The position numbers and the translations under genes were made by a program. Source: Olsenella profusa F0195 (lineage in GTDB: Bacteria > Actinomycetota > Coriobacteriia > Coriobacteriales > Atopobiaceae). Taken from it: a DNA stretch of 64,000 bases. This document shows, one piece after another, positions 25,401-32,537 of this stretch (its first letter is position 1; every line of letters begins with the position of its first letter). Under the pieces are notes generated by a model, which was not told the origin of the DNA, did no database searches, and saw only the letters and a program-made list of their open reading frames with translations. The stretch is from assembly GCF_000468755.1 (NCBI RefSeq), contig NZ_AWEZ01000045.1:1-64000 (forward strand), written 5' to 3'.

Positions 25401-25690
25401 CGCGGGTGCGTCCCGGCCTACGGGTGCAGGCTGACGAGGCCGCATCTGCGCTTGCCATCTTCGAGGAGCTGGGCTTTGTGAGGATGCGGCCCGAGGGTGA
25501 CGGTCGCCTGGTGACGCTCGAGCCCCATCCCAGGCGCTCCTGCCTGGAGCATTCGAGTCGCTATCTCTCGGGGCTTGCCGCCTATGACGAGTTCGAGTCA
25601 TTCAAAAATTGGGTACTCTCCTGTAATCAGGAGGAACTTGAGCGCCGCATCACACGCCCGATCATGCCGAGCTTTGGGCAGCGGCTCTAG
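22415..25690 (+). CDS. recJ: RecJ exonuclease fused to a RecQ-like DEAD/DEAH helicase
   Basis: At 1,091 residues this is about twice a normal RecJ. The N-terminal half is a complete single-strand 5'-3' exonuclease: GDFDVDGMSAT (motif I, Asp91-Asp95), ITVDNG, TDHHE (DHH 172-174), TISDMM, then the DHHA1 and OB parts with RFGGHAGAVGV. After a Pro/Ala linker near residue 600 comes a superfamily 2 helicase: ATGRGKS Walker A (about 645-650), DEAHH (749-753), SATAD, and QMSGRAGRDG (about 928-937). All catalytic motifs look intact in both halves. GTG 22415 follows secF directly. Joining unwinding and degradation in one chain suggests a self-contained resection machine; this is inference. Confidence 0.9.
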   Translation: MPGIRDSVRWEILSADAEAERRIVSACGVSPIVARTLVARGMGDPAEVTAFLSASLERDWLDPLVIPGMSAAADRVDAAVDAGETIAVFGDFDVDGMSATSLLTLGLTELGADVHPYIPDRFTEGYGLSRPALARMVGDCSPQLIITVDNGIAAKVEVAWLRDQGIDVVITDHHEPADLVPEGVPVADPKIERDCPSRELAGAGVALKLLQELGRRRGRPAVWRPYTELACLGTISDMMSLTGENRALVMDGVERLRNTGRPGIMALCATARVDLSQVTADSLPFSLIPRLNAAGRMGETNVAFELLYTNDPAEATTLAGRLEAINTERRAIEASLAEEAFRKVDTSYQGERAIVVAGEGWHEGVKGIVASRLASRYHVPSLVFSVTGGVARGSGRSVGSVDLFKAVDLCSDVLVRFGGHAGAVGVTCEVTRLDAFRERLRQVLAQVPAEDFEDRGEVCGLVSLDEMTVEGIDSLEVLQPFGQGNKKPLFCAPSVFMRNRSKVGANGNHLRFLASDGMSSVPGIMFRTPDINRAVACDEVVDLVFEPVSETWQGHTKPKLMVHDILYRDGAVPQGVSTVDASSAEPAAPEPSRLAVPEGLSSMGTGELTDCLRHALIGGHPLLPAQRAALDRLERGGNTLCVMATGRGKSLIFQLHAAREALAHGRASIFVYPLRALVADQIFHLAGRLAPFGVGVRVLTGETPGGERSRAFAELSCGTCSIVLTTPEFLAIHAGRFARTGRVGFVVVDEAHHGGTAQRHGRDAYAQLSPVLAQLGDPTVLAVSATADDEAARELMGLLSIPEDGVIVDATSRENLHVRDMRHVRDRDLAVASVVAAGDKTIVYVNSRSGASTLARTLRKSVPDLAPHIAFYHAGMQRAQRGRIERAFRSGEISCIVSTSAFGEGVNLPDVRDVVLYHLPFGAVEFNQMSGRAGRDGEDALVHLCFCQRDVTLNESILMAAAPQRDLLRDIFVALRGLCAGDGAVLTPEQVGEAAARVRPGLRVQADEAASALAIFEELGFVRMRPEGDGRLVTLEPHPRRSCLEHSSRYLSGLAAYDEFESFKNWVLSCNQEELERRITRPIMPSFGQRL

Positions 25691-25745
25691 CCCGCGGGCC
25701 ACGGTGGGCCCCGGGCGCAGTGAAATGTGCGAGGTAGATGACACG

Positions 25746-28097
25746 ATGGGCACTACGATGACAGGGGGGACGGACAGCGCCCGCCTTGCGCCACCCCAGG
25801 CGGACAACTGGCGCGTCCTCAAGGAGACGTGTCGCTCCTACCTTGATGACGATGCCCTGAGGCAGGTGTGCCTTGCCTATGACTTCGCCGTGCGCTTTCA
25901 TGCCACCCAACGCAGGCGTTCGGGTGAGCCCTACATAAACCATCCCGTCGAGGTGGCGCTCATTCTCGCACAGGATCTGCACATGGATGAGGAGCCCATC
26001 TGTGCGGCGCTGCTTCACGATACCGTCGAGGACACCCCGGCCACCTTGGGAGACCTCGAGGGACTCTTTGGTCCCACCGTCATGGAGCTTGTGGACGGCG
26101 TGACAAAGCTCACGTCCATCCAGGTCTCCTCCATGGACGAGAAGCAGGCCCTCAACCTGCGCAAGATGTTTCTGGCCATGTCCAAGGACATCCGTGTGGT
26201 CATCATCAAGCTGGCCGACCGCCTGCACAACATGCGCACGCTCGCGGCGCTTCCCGCCGACCGGCGCACGTTCAAGGCACGCGAGACCATGGACGTCTAT
26301 GCCCCGCTCGCTGACCGTCTGGGCATCAGCTCCATCAAGTGGGAGCTCGAGGACCTGGCCTTCTTCTACCTCGAGCCGGACGAGTACGAGCGCGTCGCCC
26401 GCATGGTACAGGACTCTCGCGCCCAGCGCGAGGAGGCCACCGCGCTCGCCATCAAGACGCTCGATGGCGAGCTGCGCTCCGTGGGGCTTTCGAGCTATCA
26501 GATCACGGGCCGCCCCAAGCACCTGTGGTCCATCCATCAGAAGATGCACCGCAAGGGCAAGGAGTTCTCGGACATCCACGACCTCATCGCCCTGCGCGTG
26601 ATCACCCGTACCGTGGGTGACTGCTACTCCGCCCTTGGGGCCGTCCACACGCTCTGGCACCCCTTGCCCGGGCGCTTCAAGGACTACATCGCCATGCCCA
26701 AGCCCAATGGCTACCAGTCGTTGCACACCACGGTCATTGGGCTCGACACACGTCCCATCGAGATACAGATTCGCACCTATGAGATGCACGGCCAGGCGGA
26801 GTACGGCATTGCCGCCCACTGGCTCTACAAGCGCTCGGGCAACTCCGAGGGCCGCATGAGCGCGGACGACAGGAGCGTGGACTCCCAGATCAACTGGATT
26901 CGTCGCAGCCTCGACTGGACCGTGGACGACGACAGCATGGAGGACGCCCATGAGTTCCTCCACAACCTGCGCGTGGACCTCTTCGAGGGCGAGATCTTCG
27001 TGTTCACCCCCAAGGGCGAGGTCATGAGCCTGCGTCGCGACTCCACGCCGCTCGACTTTGCCTATGCCGTGCACACCGAGGTGGGCAACCACTGTGTGGG
27101 CGCCAAGGTCAACGGGTCGGTGGTGCCGCTCTCGTATCATCTCGAGAGTGGCGATCGCGTGGAGATCCTCACCAACAAGAACTCCAAGCCCAGCCATGAC
27201 TGGCTCAGCCTGGTGGCAACCCCCTCGGCCAAGGCCAAGATACGCAAGTACTTCGCCATGCTCTCCAAGACCGACGACGCCGAGCAGGGCCGCAGCGACC
27301 TGGCGCACGAGCTGCGCAAGCATGGCTATGGCATCTCCACCGTGCGCACGACCAAGGCGCTCGCGCGCGTGGCGGGCGAGATGGACTTCCATCAAGTGGA
27401 TGATCTGCTTGCCAGCATCGGCTCGGGCAAGACGTCCGTCAGGTCAGCCTGCAACAAGGTGGTCGCCGTGCTCGAGGAGGGCTCTCCCGAGCAACAGGCA
27501 CAGCGCGAGCGCCAGGTGGCCGAGGCACAGGCCAAGGAGCGTGCCATCAGCGAGGACATGCCGCTCGCGCACGTCCAGGCGCGCCGTGCGTCCGACCGAC
27601 GCCGTCGCAGCAGCTGTGGCGTCGTCGCCATGGGCGATCCCGATGTGTTGGTGCATCTGGCTCACTGCTGCAATCCCGTCGCAGGTGATGATATCGTTGG
27701 GTTCATCACGCGCGGCCGCGGCGTCTCGGTGCATCGTGCGAGCTGTCCCAATGCCATCGGGCTCAGGCGGACGCATCCCGAGCGCATGGTGGACGTGGAG
27801 TGGGACGCGTCGGGTGCCACGGAGTTCCAGGTGGAGATCGTCGTCGAGGCCACGGACAGGATGGGGCTGCTCAAGGATGTCATCATCGCCGTGGGCGATG
27901 CGGGCGGCAACATCCTCTCCGCGGCGACCCAGACCACCTCGCAGGGGGTCGCACGCCTGCGCTTTCTCGTGGCCATCTCGGACGCGTCGCTGCTCAATGG
28001 CCTGCTTACGGTCGTGAGCCGCGTGCCCTCCGTATTCGATGCCCGCCGCATCATGCCAGGGGAGGGTGCCAACCAGATGAAGAGAAGGAGGGACTAA
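25746..28097 (+). CDS. rel: Bifunctional (p)ppGpp synthetase/hydrolase (Rel)
   Basis: A 783-residue RelA/SpoT homologue controlling the stringent response. The HD hydrolase domain is intact (HPVEVALILAQ, LHDTVEDT, LADRLHNMRTL). It is followed by the synthetase with FSDIHDLIALRVI and MPKPNGYQSLHTTV, the TGS domain (EIFVFTPKGEVMSL), a Cys-containing zinc-finger-like part with AHCCNPVAGDDIVGF, and a C-terminal ACT domain. Retention of both HD and synthetase motifs supports bifunctionality. I use ATG 25746, with GAGGT 11 bases upstream. ATG 25725 and 25758 are in frame and cannot be excluded. It follows recJ by 55 bases. Confidence 0.93.
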   Translation: MGTTMTGGTDSARLAPPQADNWRVLKETCRSYLDDDALRQVCLAYDFAVRFHATQRRRSGEPYINHPVEVALILAQDLHMDEEPICAALLHDTVEDTPATLGDLEGLFGPTVMELVDGVTKLTSIQVSSMDEKQALNLRKMFLAMSKDIRVVIIKLADRLHNMRTLAALPADRRTFKARETMDVYAPLADRLGISSIKWELEDLAFFYLEPDEYERVARMVQDSRAQREEATALAIKTLDGELRSVGLSSYQITGRPKHLWSIHQKMHRKGKEFSDIHDLIALRVITRTVGDCYSALGAVHTLWHPLPGRFKDYIAMPKPNGYQSLHTTVIGLDTRPIEIQIRTYEMHGQAEYGIAAHWLYKRSGNSEGRMSADDRSVDSQINWIRRSLDWTVDDDSMEDAHEFLHNLRVDLFEGEIFVFTPKGEVMSLRRDSTPLDFAYAVHTEVGNHCVGAKVNGSVVPLSYHLESGDRVEILTNKNSKPSHDWLSLVATPSAKAKIRKYFAMLSKTDDAEQGRSDLAHELRKHGYGISTVRTTKALARVAGEMDFHQVDDLLASIGSGKTSVRSACNKVVAVLEEGSPEQQAQRERQVAEAQAKERAISEDMPLAHVQARRASDRRRRSSCGVVAMGDPDVLVHLAHCCNPVAGDDIVGFITRGRGVSVHRASCPNAIGLRRTHPERMVDVEWDASGATEFQVEIVVEATDRMGLLKDVIIAVGDAGGNILSAATQTTSQGVARLRFLVAISDASLLNGLLTVVSRVPSVFDARRIMPGEGANQMKRRRD

Positions 28098-28098
28098 C

Positions 28099-28827
28099 AT
28101 GGCCGACGATACGACCAAACGCCAAACCACCACCTCAAGGGGCATGACCCCTGCGGACTCCCACGACGGGGGGCGCCGCGACCACGACACGGATGACGAC
28201 CGGGACCAGATCGCGCTGTACGTCGTGGGGCCGCTCGAGACCAACTGCTACGCCTACACCTCCCAGGGCGAGTGCCTGGTGGTGGACCCCGGCAACTCAG
28301 GCGCCTCCATCGCGGAGCACCTGCCTGAGGGCGTGAGGGTCAGGTACATCGCGGCCACCCATGGTCATGGCGACCATGTGGGTGGGGTCAGGAAGCTCAG
28401 GGAGGCGGTCGGCGGCACCTACGTGATCCATCCTGCCGATGCCGAACGCGCCCGCCATGCGGGCGAGCCGGGTGAGACGGGTCGCGCCTACGACGACAAC
28501 GCACCCAGTCCCGACCAGACCTATGCCGAGGGTGACGTCATCACGGTGGGGACGGCGTCCTTTCGCGTGATGGAGACGCCGGGCCACACGCCGGGCTGCG
28601 TGTGCCTGATCGGTCAGGGCACGGCCGCGGGCATCGCCTTTATGGGCGACACGGTCTTCCGTGGTTCCTGTGGGCGCACGGACCTGACCGGGGGAGACCC
28701 AGCGGCCCTGCGCGCGTCGCTTGCGCGCATCAAGCGTGAGATCGACCCGCGCACCAGCCTCTTCTGTGGTCATGGTGAGATGACGACCATGGGGGACGAG
28801 CTGGAACATAACCCCTACTTCCAGTAG
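28099..28827 (+). CDS. Metallo-beta-lactamase-fold hydrolase (glyoxalase II-like)
   Basis: A 242-residue cytoplasmic hydrolase. After a disordered acidic leader of about 35 residues, the fold starts at LYVVGPLETNCYAY. The metal motif is ATHGHGDHVGG, where Gly replaces the usual serine or aspartate between His residues. TPGHTPGCVC, FMGDTVFRGSCGRTDL and FCGHGEMT complete the metal site. This is the YcbL/glyoxalase II-like branch that hydrolyses thioesters. Next to rel it is a common arrangement in Gram-positives, but the substrate is unknown. AAGGAGGG precedes the ATG, one base after the rel stop. Confidence 0.88.
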   Translation: MADDTTKRQTTTSRGMTPADSHDGGRRDHDTDDDRDQIALYVVGPLETNCYAYTSQGECLVVDPGNSGASIAEHLPEGVRVRYIAATHGHGDHVGGVRKLREAVGGTYVIHPADAERARHAGEPGETGRAYDDNAPSPDQTYAEGDVITVGTASFRVMETPGHTPGCVCLIGQGTAAGIAFMGDTVFRGSCGRTDLTGGDPAALRASLARIKREIDPRTSLFCGHGEMTTMGDELEHNPYFQ

Positions 28828-28835
28828 GTGACTTT

Positions 28836-28844
28836 TGCTATAGT
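28836..28844 (+). promoter_or_regulatory. Extended -10 promoter of tRNA-Leu
   Basis: TGCTATAGT ends 13 bases before the mature 5' end of the tRNA. It matches the rho promoter box at 32,345-32,353 (TGCTATACT) except for one base. Confidence 0.55.
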
Positions 28845-28857
28845 GCATACGTTCCGC

Positions 28858-28946
28858 GCCCGGATGGCGGAATTGGCAGACGCGGCGGACTCAAAATCCG
28901 CAGTTGGAAAACCAGCGTGTGGGTTCGACCCCCACTCCGGGCACCA
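28858..28946 (+). tRNA. tRNA-Leu (anticodon CAA)
   Basis: An 89-base class II tRNA. The acceptor stem GCCCGGA pairs with TCCGGGC, followed by discriminator A and an encoded CCA. The anticodon stem GCGGA/TCCGC encloses the loop CTCAAAA, giving anticodon CAA for UUG. The long variable arm (GTTGGAAAACCAGC) and T-arm GTGGGTTCGACCCCCAC are well formed. A terminator follows 14 bases later, so it is a single-gene transcript. Confidence 0.97.
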
Positions 28947-28960
28947 GGGAAGGCGATGGC

Positions 28961-28986
28961 GGCCGGGCATCCCCCGGCCGTCTTTC
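28961..28986 (+). terminator. Intrinsic terminator of tRNA-Leu
   Basis: GGCCGGG (28961-28967) pairs with CCCGGCC (28973-28979), followed by GTCTTTCT. Confidence 0.75.
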
Positions 28987-29051
28987 TCGCTCGTGAGTTG
29001 TGGGGCTTTTGCCGACATGGCAACGGCGCCGTGAGGTATGTCCGACTCCGG

Positions 29052-29080
29052 TTGCACCCCCGAGCGCAAAAGCGTACCAT
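29052..29080 (+). promoter_or_regulatory. Promoter of infC-rpmI-rplT
   Basis: TTGCAC (29052-29057) and TACCAT (29075-29080) are separated by exactly 17 bases. Transcription would begin near 29087, giving a leader of about 185 nt before infC. Confidence 0.5.
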
Positions 29081-29186
29081 ACGCCCTGTTCCACAAAGCG
29101 GGGCAGAGCGTATGTCCCCACCTATACGGCGCCTCGGCAGCTGTCTGGTCAGACAACGTGTGCTCTCCGCTCCATGCGGATGCCGT

Positions 29187-29220
29187 CTCCTGGATGCCTG
29201 CTGGTGCACCAGGAGTTTTC
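29187..29220 (+). terminator. Attenuator-like hairpin in the infC leader
   Basis: CTCCTGG (29187-29193) pairs with CCAGGAG (29209-29215), followed by TTTTC. An internal CTGGTGCACCAG offers an alternative fold. A terminator here, inside the leader and 51 bases before infC, suggests conditional readthrough, as in other infC operons where L20 or an antiterminator structure controls expression. Confidence 0.6.
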
Positions 29221-29270
29221 TATGGCCAAGGGCAGTCGTCTGCGGCCACATGGAAGGGAAGGTGTAGACG

Positions 29271-29840
29271 ATAGCCAAGAACGATGGACCTCGCATCAAT
29301 GGCGAGATCACCGCCAGGACCTGCCGTCTCATCGGTGTCGATGGCTCCCAGCTGGGGCTCTTTGGCATCAATGACGCCCAGCGCGTGGCGGACGACCAGA
29401 ACCTCGACCTCGTCGAGATTGCCCCTAACGCAGATCCACCCGTGTGCAAGGTCATGGACTACCGCAAGTACAAGTACGAGCAGGATCGCAAGGCCAAGGC
29501 CGCGCGCAAGAGGCAGGTGCGCGTCGAGGTCAAGGAGATGAAGTTTCGTCCCAAGATCGATGTGGGCGACTACACCACCAAGAGGAACCATGTCATGCGC
29601 TTCCTCAAAAGGGGTGCACGTGTCAAGATCACCATCATGTTCCGTGGCCGCGAGATGGTCCATCCCGAGCAGGGCAGGATGGTGCTCGACAGGCTGGCGG
29701 ACGACCTGGCACCCTATGCCACCGTCGAGTCGCAGCCCAAGATGGAAGGCCGCAACATGCACATGCTCGTCGCCCCCATCAAGGGTGCCTTCGACCAGAA
29801 GGCCACCGAGGACGACGCAGAGAACGAGAAGGAGAACTAG
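29271..29840 (+). CDS. infC: Translation initiation factor IF-3 (AUA start)
   Basis: A 189-residue IF-3, which keeps ribosomal subunits apart and checks start codons. The N-domain [21 protein letters not shown] begins only if translation starts at ATA 29271. Two codons upstream is an in-frame TAG, so no ATG, GTG or TTG can include this domain. GGAAGG lies eight bases before ATA. The next in-frame ATG (29385) would delete about 38 conserved residues. Rare starts in infC (AUU, AUA) allow IF-3 to repress its own synthesis. The C-domain contains [18 protein letters not shown]. rpmI follows one base after the stop. Confidence 0.93.
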   Translation: MAKNDGPRINGEITARTCRLIGVDGSQLGLFGINDAQRVADDQNLDLVEIAPNADPPVCKVMDYRKYKYEQDRKAKAARKRQVRVEVKEMKFRPKIDVGDYTTKRNHVMRFLKRGARVKITIMFRGREMVHPEQGRMVLDRLADDLAPYATVESQPKMEGRNMHMLVAPIKGAFDQKATEDDAENEKEN

Positions 29841-29841
29841 C

Positions 29842-30042
29842 ATGCCCAAGATGAAGACGCACAAGGGTTCGGCAAAGCGCTTCCGCCGTACCGGCACTGG
29901 CAAGATCTTGCGTGCCAAGGCGTTCAAGAGCCACATCCTCACCAAGAAGTCCCAGAAGCGCATCCGCGGCTTCCGCAAGGAGACCGAGCTCACCCCTGGT
30001 GACGCCGCCGTGGTCTCCCAGCGCATGGGCAGCAAGAACTAG
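29842..30042 (+). CDS. rpmI: Ribosomal protein bL35
   Basis: A 66-residue basic protein of the large ribosomal subunit. [20 protein letters not shown] and later [12 protein letters not shown] are the family signature. GAAGGAG lies eight bases before the ATG. It sits between infC and rplT in the classical order. Confidence 0.97.
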   Translation: MPKMKTHKGSAKRFRRTGTGKILRAKAFKSHILTKKSQKRIRGFRKETELTPGDAAVVSQRMGSKN

Positions 30043-30087
30043 ACGCTCACGCGTCATTCCACCTGAGTATCAAGGAGTTGATTAGCT

Positions 30088-30450
30088 ATGGCACGTGTCA
30101 AGCGCGCAGTTGCCGGTCGTAAGAAGCGTCAGACCCTGGTCCAGCGCACCAAGGGATACTACGGCACCTCCTCCCGCACCTTCCGGGGCATGAAGGAGCA
30201 GTCCCAGCACTCCGGTCAGTATGCCTACCGCGACCGTCGCAACAAGAAGCGCGACATCCGCGGCCTGTGGATTCAGCGCATCAACGCCGCCGCCCGCATC
30301 AACGGCCTGTCCTATAGCACGTTCATGCACGGTCTGAGGCTTGCCGGCGTCGAGCTCGATCGCAAGGTGCTTGCCCAGCTCGCCTTCGAGGGCGACCCCG
30401 CGTTTGCCGATCTCGCCGAGATTGCCAGGAAGGCCCTCGACGCCGAGTAG
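30088..30450 (+). CDS. rplT: Ribosomal protein bL20
   Basis: A 120-residue basic protein needed for early assembly of the large subunit and, in other bacteria, a repressor of this operon. The start ARVKRAVAGRKKRQTLVQRT and YRDRRNKKRDIRGLWIQRIN are typical. AAGGAG lies before the ATG. The operon ends at a strong terminator 24 bases after the stop. Confidence 0.97.
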   Translation: MARVKRAVAGRKKRQTLVQRTKGYYGTSSRTFRGMKEQSQHSGQYAYRDRRNKKRDIRGLWIQRINAAARINGLSYSTFMHGLRLAGVELDRKVLAQLAFEGDPAFADLAEIARKALDAE

Positions 30451-30474
30451 GCTCACGCACAGCGTGCCCCGTCT

Positions 30475-30501
30475 GCACCGCCCCGTGGGGCGGTGCTTTT
30501 T
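30475..30501 (+). terminator. Intrinsic terminator of the infC operon
   Basis: GCACCGCCCC and GGGGCGGTGC form a ten-base arm pair with a tight GT turn, followed directly by TTTTT. Confidence 0.92.
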
Positions 30502-30565
30502 CGGGGTCCTCAGCCCTGTGTCGCGCTCCTGCACGGCGGGGCTGATGCACCCATTCCGCGGTCAC

Positions 30566-30751
30566 GGGAGCGATTCGGCCCCAAGTGCGCGCTGCCCCTC
30601 TCGTCTCCGTGGCCGCGGGGGGCCTATTCGCCGCCGGCTTCCTCACTCGACGTGCTCAAGGACGGGCGCACGGCGCGTGGCGGGCCGATTGCGCCCCCAA
30701 TTCCCCGCGGATTGGCAGGGACCAGCACGCACTTGGGGCCGAATCGCTCCC
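30566..30751. repeat. Dispersed repeat element, copy A, with perfect 24-bp terminal inverted repeats
   Basis: The 24 bases at 30566-30589 are the exact reverse complement of 30728-30751. The element is 186 bp and lies in the gap between rplT and the convergent phosphotransferase gene. A second element at 55,020-55,187 has closely similar ends (shared GGCCC..AAGTGCG core and CCAGCACGCACTTGGG inside the right end) but a diverged middle. Neither copy has a convincing open frame. It looks like a MITE-like or REP-like mobile palindrome. Confidence 0.75.
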
Positions 30752-30819
30752 AAGGGGTCGTGAGACGCCTCTGTCGAGGCTGCGGACGAGGGGGATGGGT
30801 GCGCGGCACGCCGCCTGCG

Positions 30820-32007
30820 TCACTCCCCAAGGTGATGCCCCTCGTCAAACCTCTCCTTCTGCTCCCTGAACGCGGGATCTCCGGGGCCTATGAGCTCGTC
30901 GTCCCCGGTCTTGGGGTCGCGATGGTGCAGCAGCACGGGGCTGAAGAGGTGGAGCTTCATGGCGACGATGGCGGAGATGACGAACAGGGCGACGAAGATG
31001 GCGATGCGGGGCTTGACTGTCACCTGGGTCATCACAAAGGTGCCCAGGCAGAGCAGGCCCGTCCAGGCATAGACCATGAGCACGGCCTCCCGCTGGTTGA
31101 AGCCCTCGTCTATGAGGCGGTGATGGATGTGGCCGCGATCCGCCTGGCCGATGCTCACATGGGCACGGCTGCGGCGCACGATGGCGGAGAACGTGTCGAG
31201 GATGGGGACGGCGGCTATCACGAGCGGCACGATGATGGTGGTGAGGCCTGCCACGCGCGTCACGGAGAGCAGGGAGACCGTGGCCAAGGCAAAGCCCAGG
31301 AGCAGCGACCCCGAATCCCCCAGGAAGATGGACGCCGGGTTGAAGTTGTAGAAGAGGAAGCCCAACGTGGCACCAGCGAGGGCGATGGAGAGCGCGGCGG
31401 CGTCCAGGTGCCCCCCCATCACGGACAGCAGGAACATCGTGAGGGCGGCGATGGCGGATATGCCTGAGGCCAGGCCGTCCAGACCGTCGATGAGGTTGAT
31501 GATGTTGGTGTAGGCAACCAGGTAGACGATGGTGATGGGGTAGGCGAGCCACCCGAGTACGATATCCCCTCCGGTGAGCGGGTTGATGACCACGCCGATG
31601 ACGAGTCCCCCAGCCACGGCCACGGCCGCCGCCGCCACCTGCCCCAGGAGCTTCTGCCAGGGTCTGAGGGTCAGCACGTCATCGATGGCACCGGTGAGGA
31701 AGATCACGAGGAAGCTCAGCGCGATGGCCATGTAGTTCATGCCGTTGAAGTGGGGTGCCGGCGTGAACACCGTGGGCCACTCCAGGTAGACCGTCCCTAG
31801 GTACTGGACGATGAGTGCGACGAGCAGCCCCAGGAAGACCGCGATGCCGCCCATGCGCGGGACGGTCGTCTTGTTGATGCGTCGGGCGCTGGGTCGATCG
31901 ACGGCCCCCATATGCCAGGCGATGCGCCGTGCGAGGGGCGTGGTGGCAACGGCGGTGAGAAGTGCGGCGAGGAACAGGTAGAGATGAATGGCCCATGCGC
32001 TGCTCAT
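30820..32007 (-). CDS. Undecaprenyl-phosphate GlcNAc-1-phosphate transferase (WecA/TagO/MraY family)
   Basis: A 395-residue membrane enzyme with about eleven spans that links a sugar-1-phosphate to undecaprenyl phosphate. This is the first step of wall teichoic acid-like, arabinogalactan-like or capsular polymers. Motifs: RRINKTTVPRMGG, TGAIDDVLTLRPWQKLLGQ (Asp-Asp), NIINLIDGLDGLASG (Asp), FLGDSGSLLLGF and the C-terminal His-rich DRGHIHHRLID of the WecA type, which differs from MraY. ATG 32007 begins the first span. It is divergent from rho. Polymer type cannot be told because no other polymer genes are nearby. Confidence 0.9.
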   Translation of the reverse strand: MSSAWAIHLYLFLAALLTAVATTPLARRIAWHMGAVDRPSARRINKTTVPRMGGIAVFLGLLVALIVQYLGTVYLEWPTVFTPAPHFNGMNYMAIALSFLVIFLTGAIDDVLTLRPWQKLLGQVAAAAVAVAGGLVIGVVINPLTGGDIVLGWLAYPITIVYLVAYTNIINLIDGLDGLASGISAIAALTMFLLSVMGGHLDAAALSIALAGATLGFLFYNFNPASIFLGDSGSLLLGFALATVSLLSVTRVAGLTTIIVPLVIAAVPILDTFSAIVRRSRAHVSIGQADRGHIHHRLIDEGFNQREAVLMVYAWTGLLCLGTFVMTQVTVKPRIAIFVALFVISAIVAMKLHLFSPVLLHHRDPKTGDDELIGPGDPAFREQKERFDEGHHLGE

Positions 32008-32265
32008 TCGATGAATTACACCCTGCCTTCGCGTTATTGTCGCCCAGCGCGGAAAACCATGCGCATGCAGCTATCCCTTCAATTCTTTTCCAAATCTCTT
32101 TCGAGGTCAAGACTGGTATAGCCAACGGTAAGCTCATATAGTGAAGGTGTCGTCCCCCTGCGGCTACAACTGGGTGAACCGACAAGCGTTTTGAGGGAGC
32201 CCGCATGTCGTTCTCTAGTACAGGCATCCTCCGATGTTGAGGAAGCTGGAACCGGCGACAAGGGC

Positions 32266-32293
32266 ACCCACCTGTGGAAGGTGGGTTCATTTC
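32266..32293 (+). terminator. Hairpin upstream of the rho promoter
   Basis: ACCCACCT and AGGTGGGT pair perfectly over eight bases around GTGGA. The tail TCATTTCG is a poor U-tract, so termination is possible but not certain. Confidence 0.45.
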
Positions 32294-32325
32294 GCGGCTT
32301 GCAGGGGGCGACTTCTCAACGATGC

Positions 32326-32353
32326 TTGCGCTTGCGGCAAGGCTTGCTATACT
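32326..32353 (+). promoter_or_regulatory. Promoter of rho
   Basis: TTGCGC (32326-32331), 16-base spacer and extended -10 TGCTATACT (32345-32353). The leader to the rho start would be about 175 nt, long enough for the autoregulation known for rho genes. Confidence 0.6.
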
Positions 32354-32537
32354 GCATATGAACGTATGAACGGCGATTCGTCCGTTGCAGCTTCACTTCC
32401 AAACTCAGGTCTAAGCAGATAGGCGGGCTTGGCGTCATACTGCCGCACAAGGGCCCCGTGCGCGCAGACGGTGCAGGCAGGCATGCATGTCCCCTTGAGC
32501 GCATGCCCACGTCCAACACAACGTAGGGAAGAAGTAC

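Larger units (their letters stand above)
32008..32537. other. Long gap between the phosphotransferase gene and rho
   Basis: No protein gene is supported in these 530 bases. On the plus strand TGGTATAGC at 32,114-32,122 could be an extended -10. About 145 bases later a hairpin (ACCCACCT..AGGTGGGT, 32266-32286) is followed by TCATTTCG. A second promoter for rho then lies at 32,326-32,353. The first part could thus produce a short RNA of about 160 nt, or the hairpin could attenuate a long rho leader. Confidence 0.4.

Noticed and set aside
29222-29372. ATG at 29222 (reading Ala-Lys-Gly-Ser) as an alternative infC start or leader peptide
   Set aside because: It is in a different frame from IF-3 and runs into it without known sequence; no evidence that it is a functional leader peptide.
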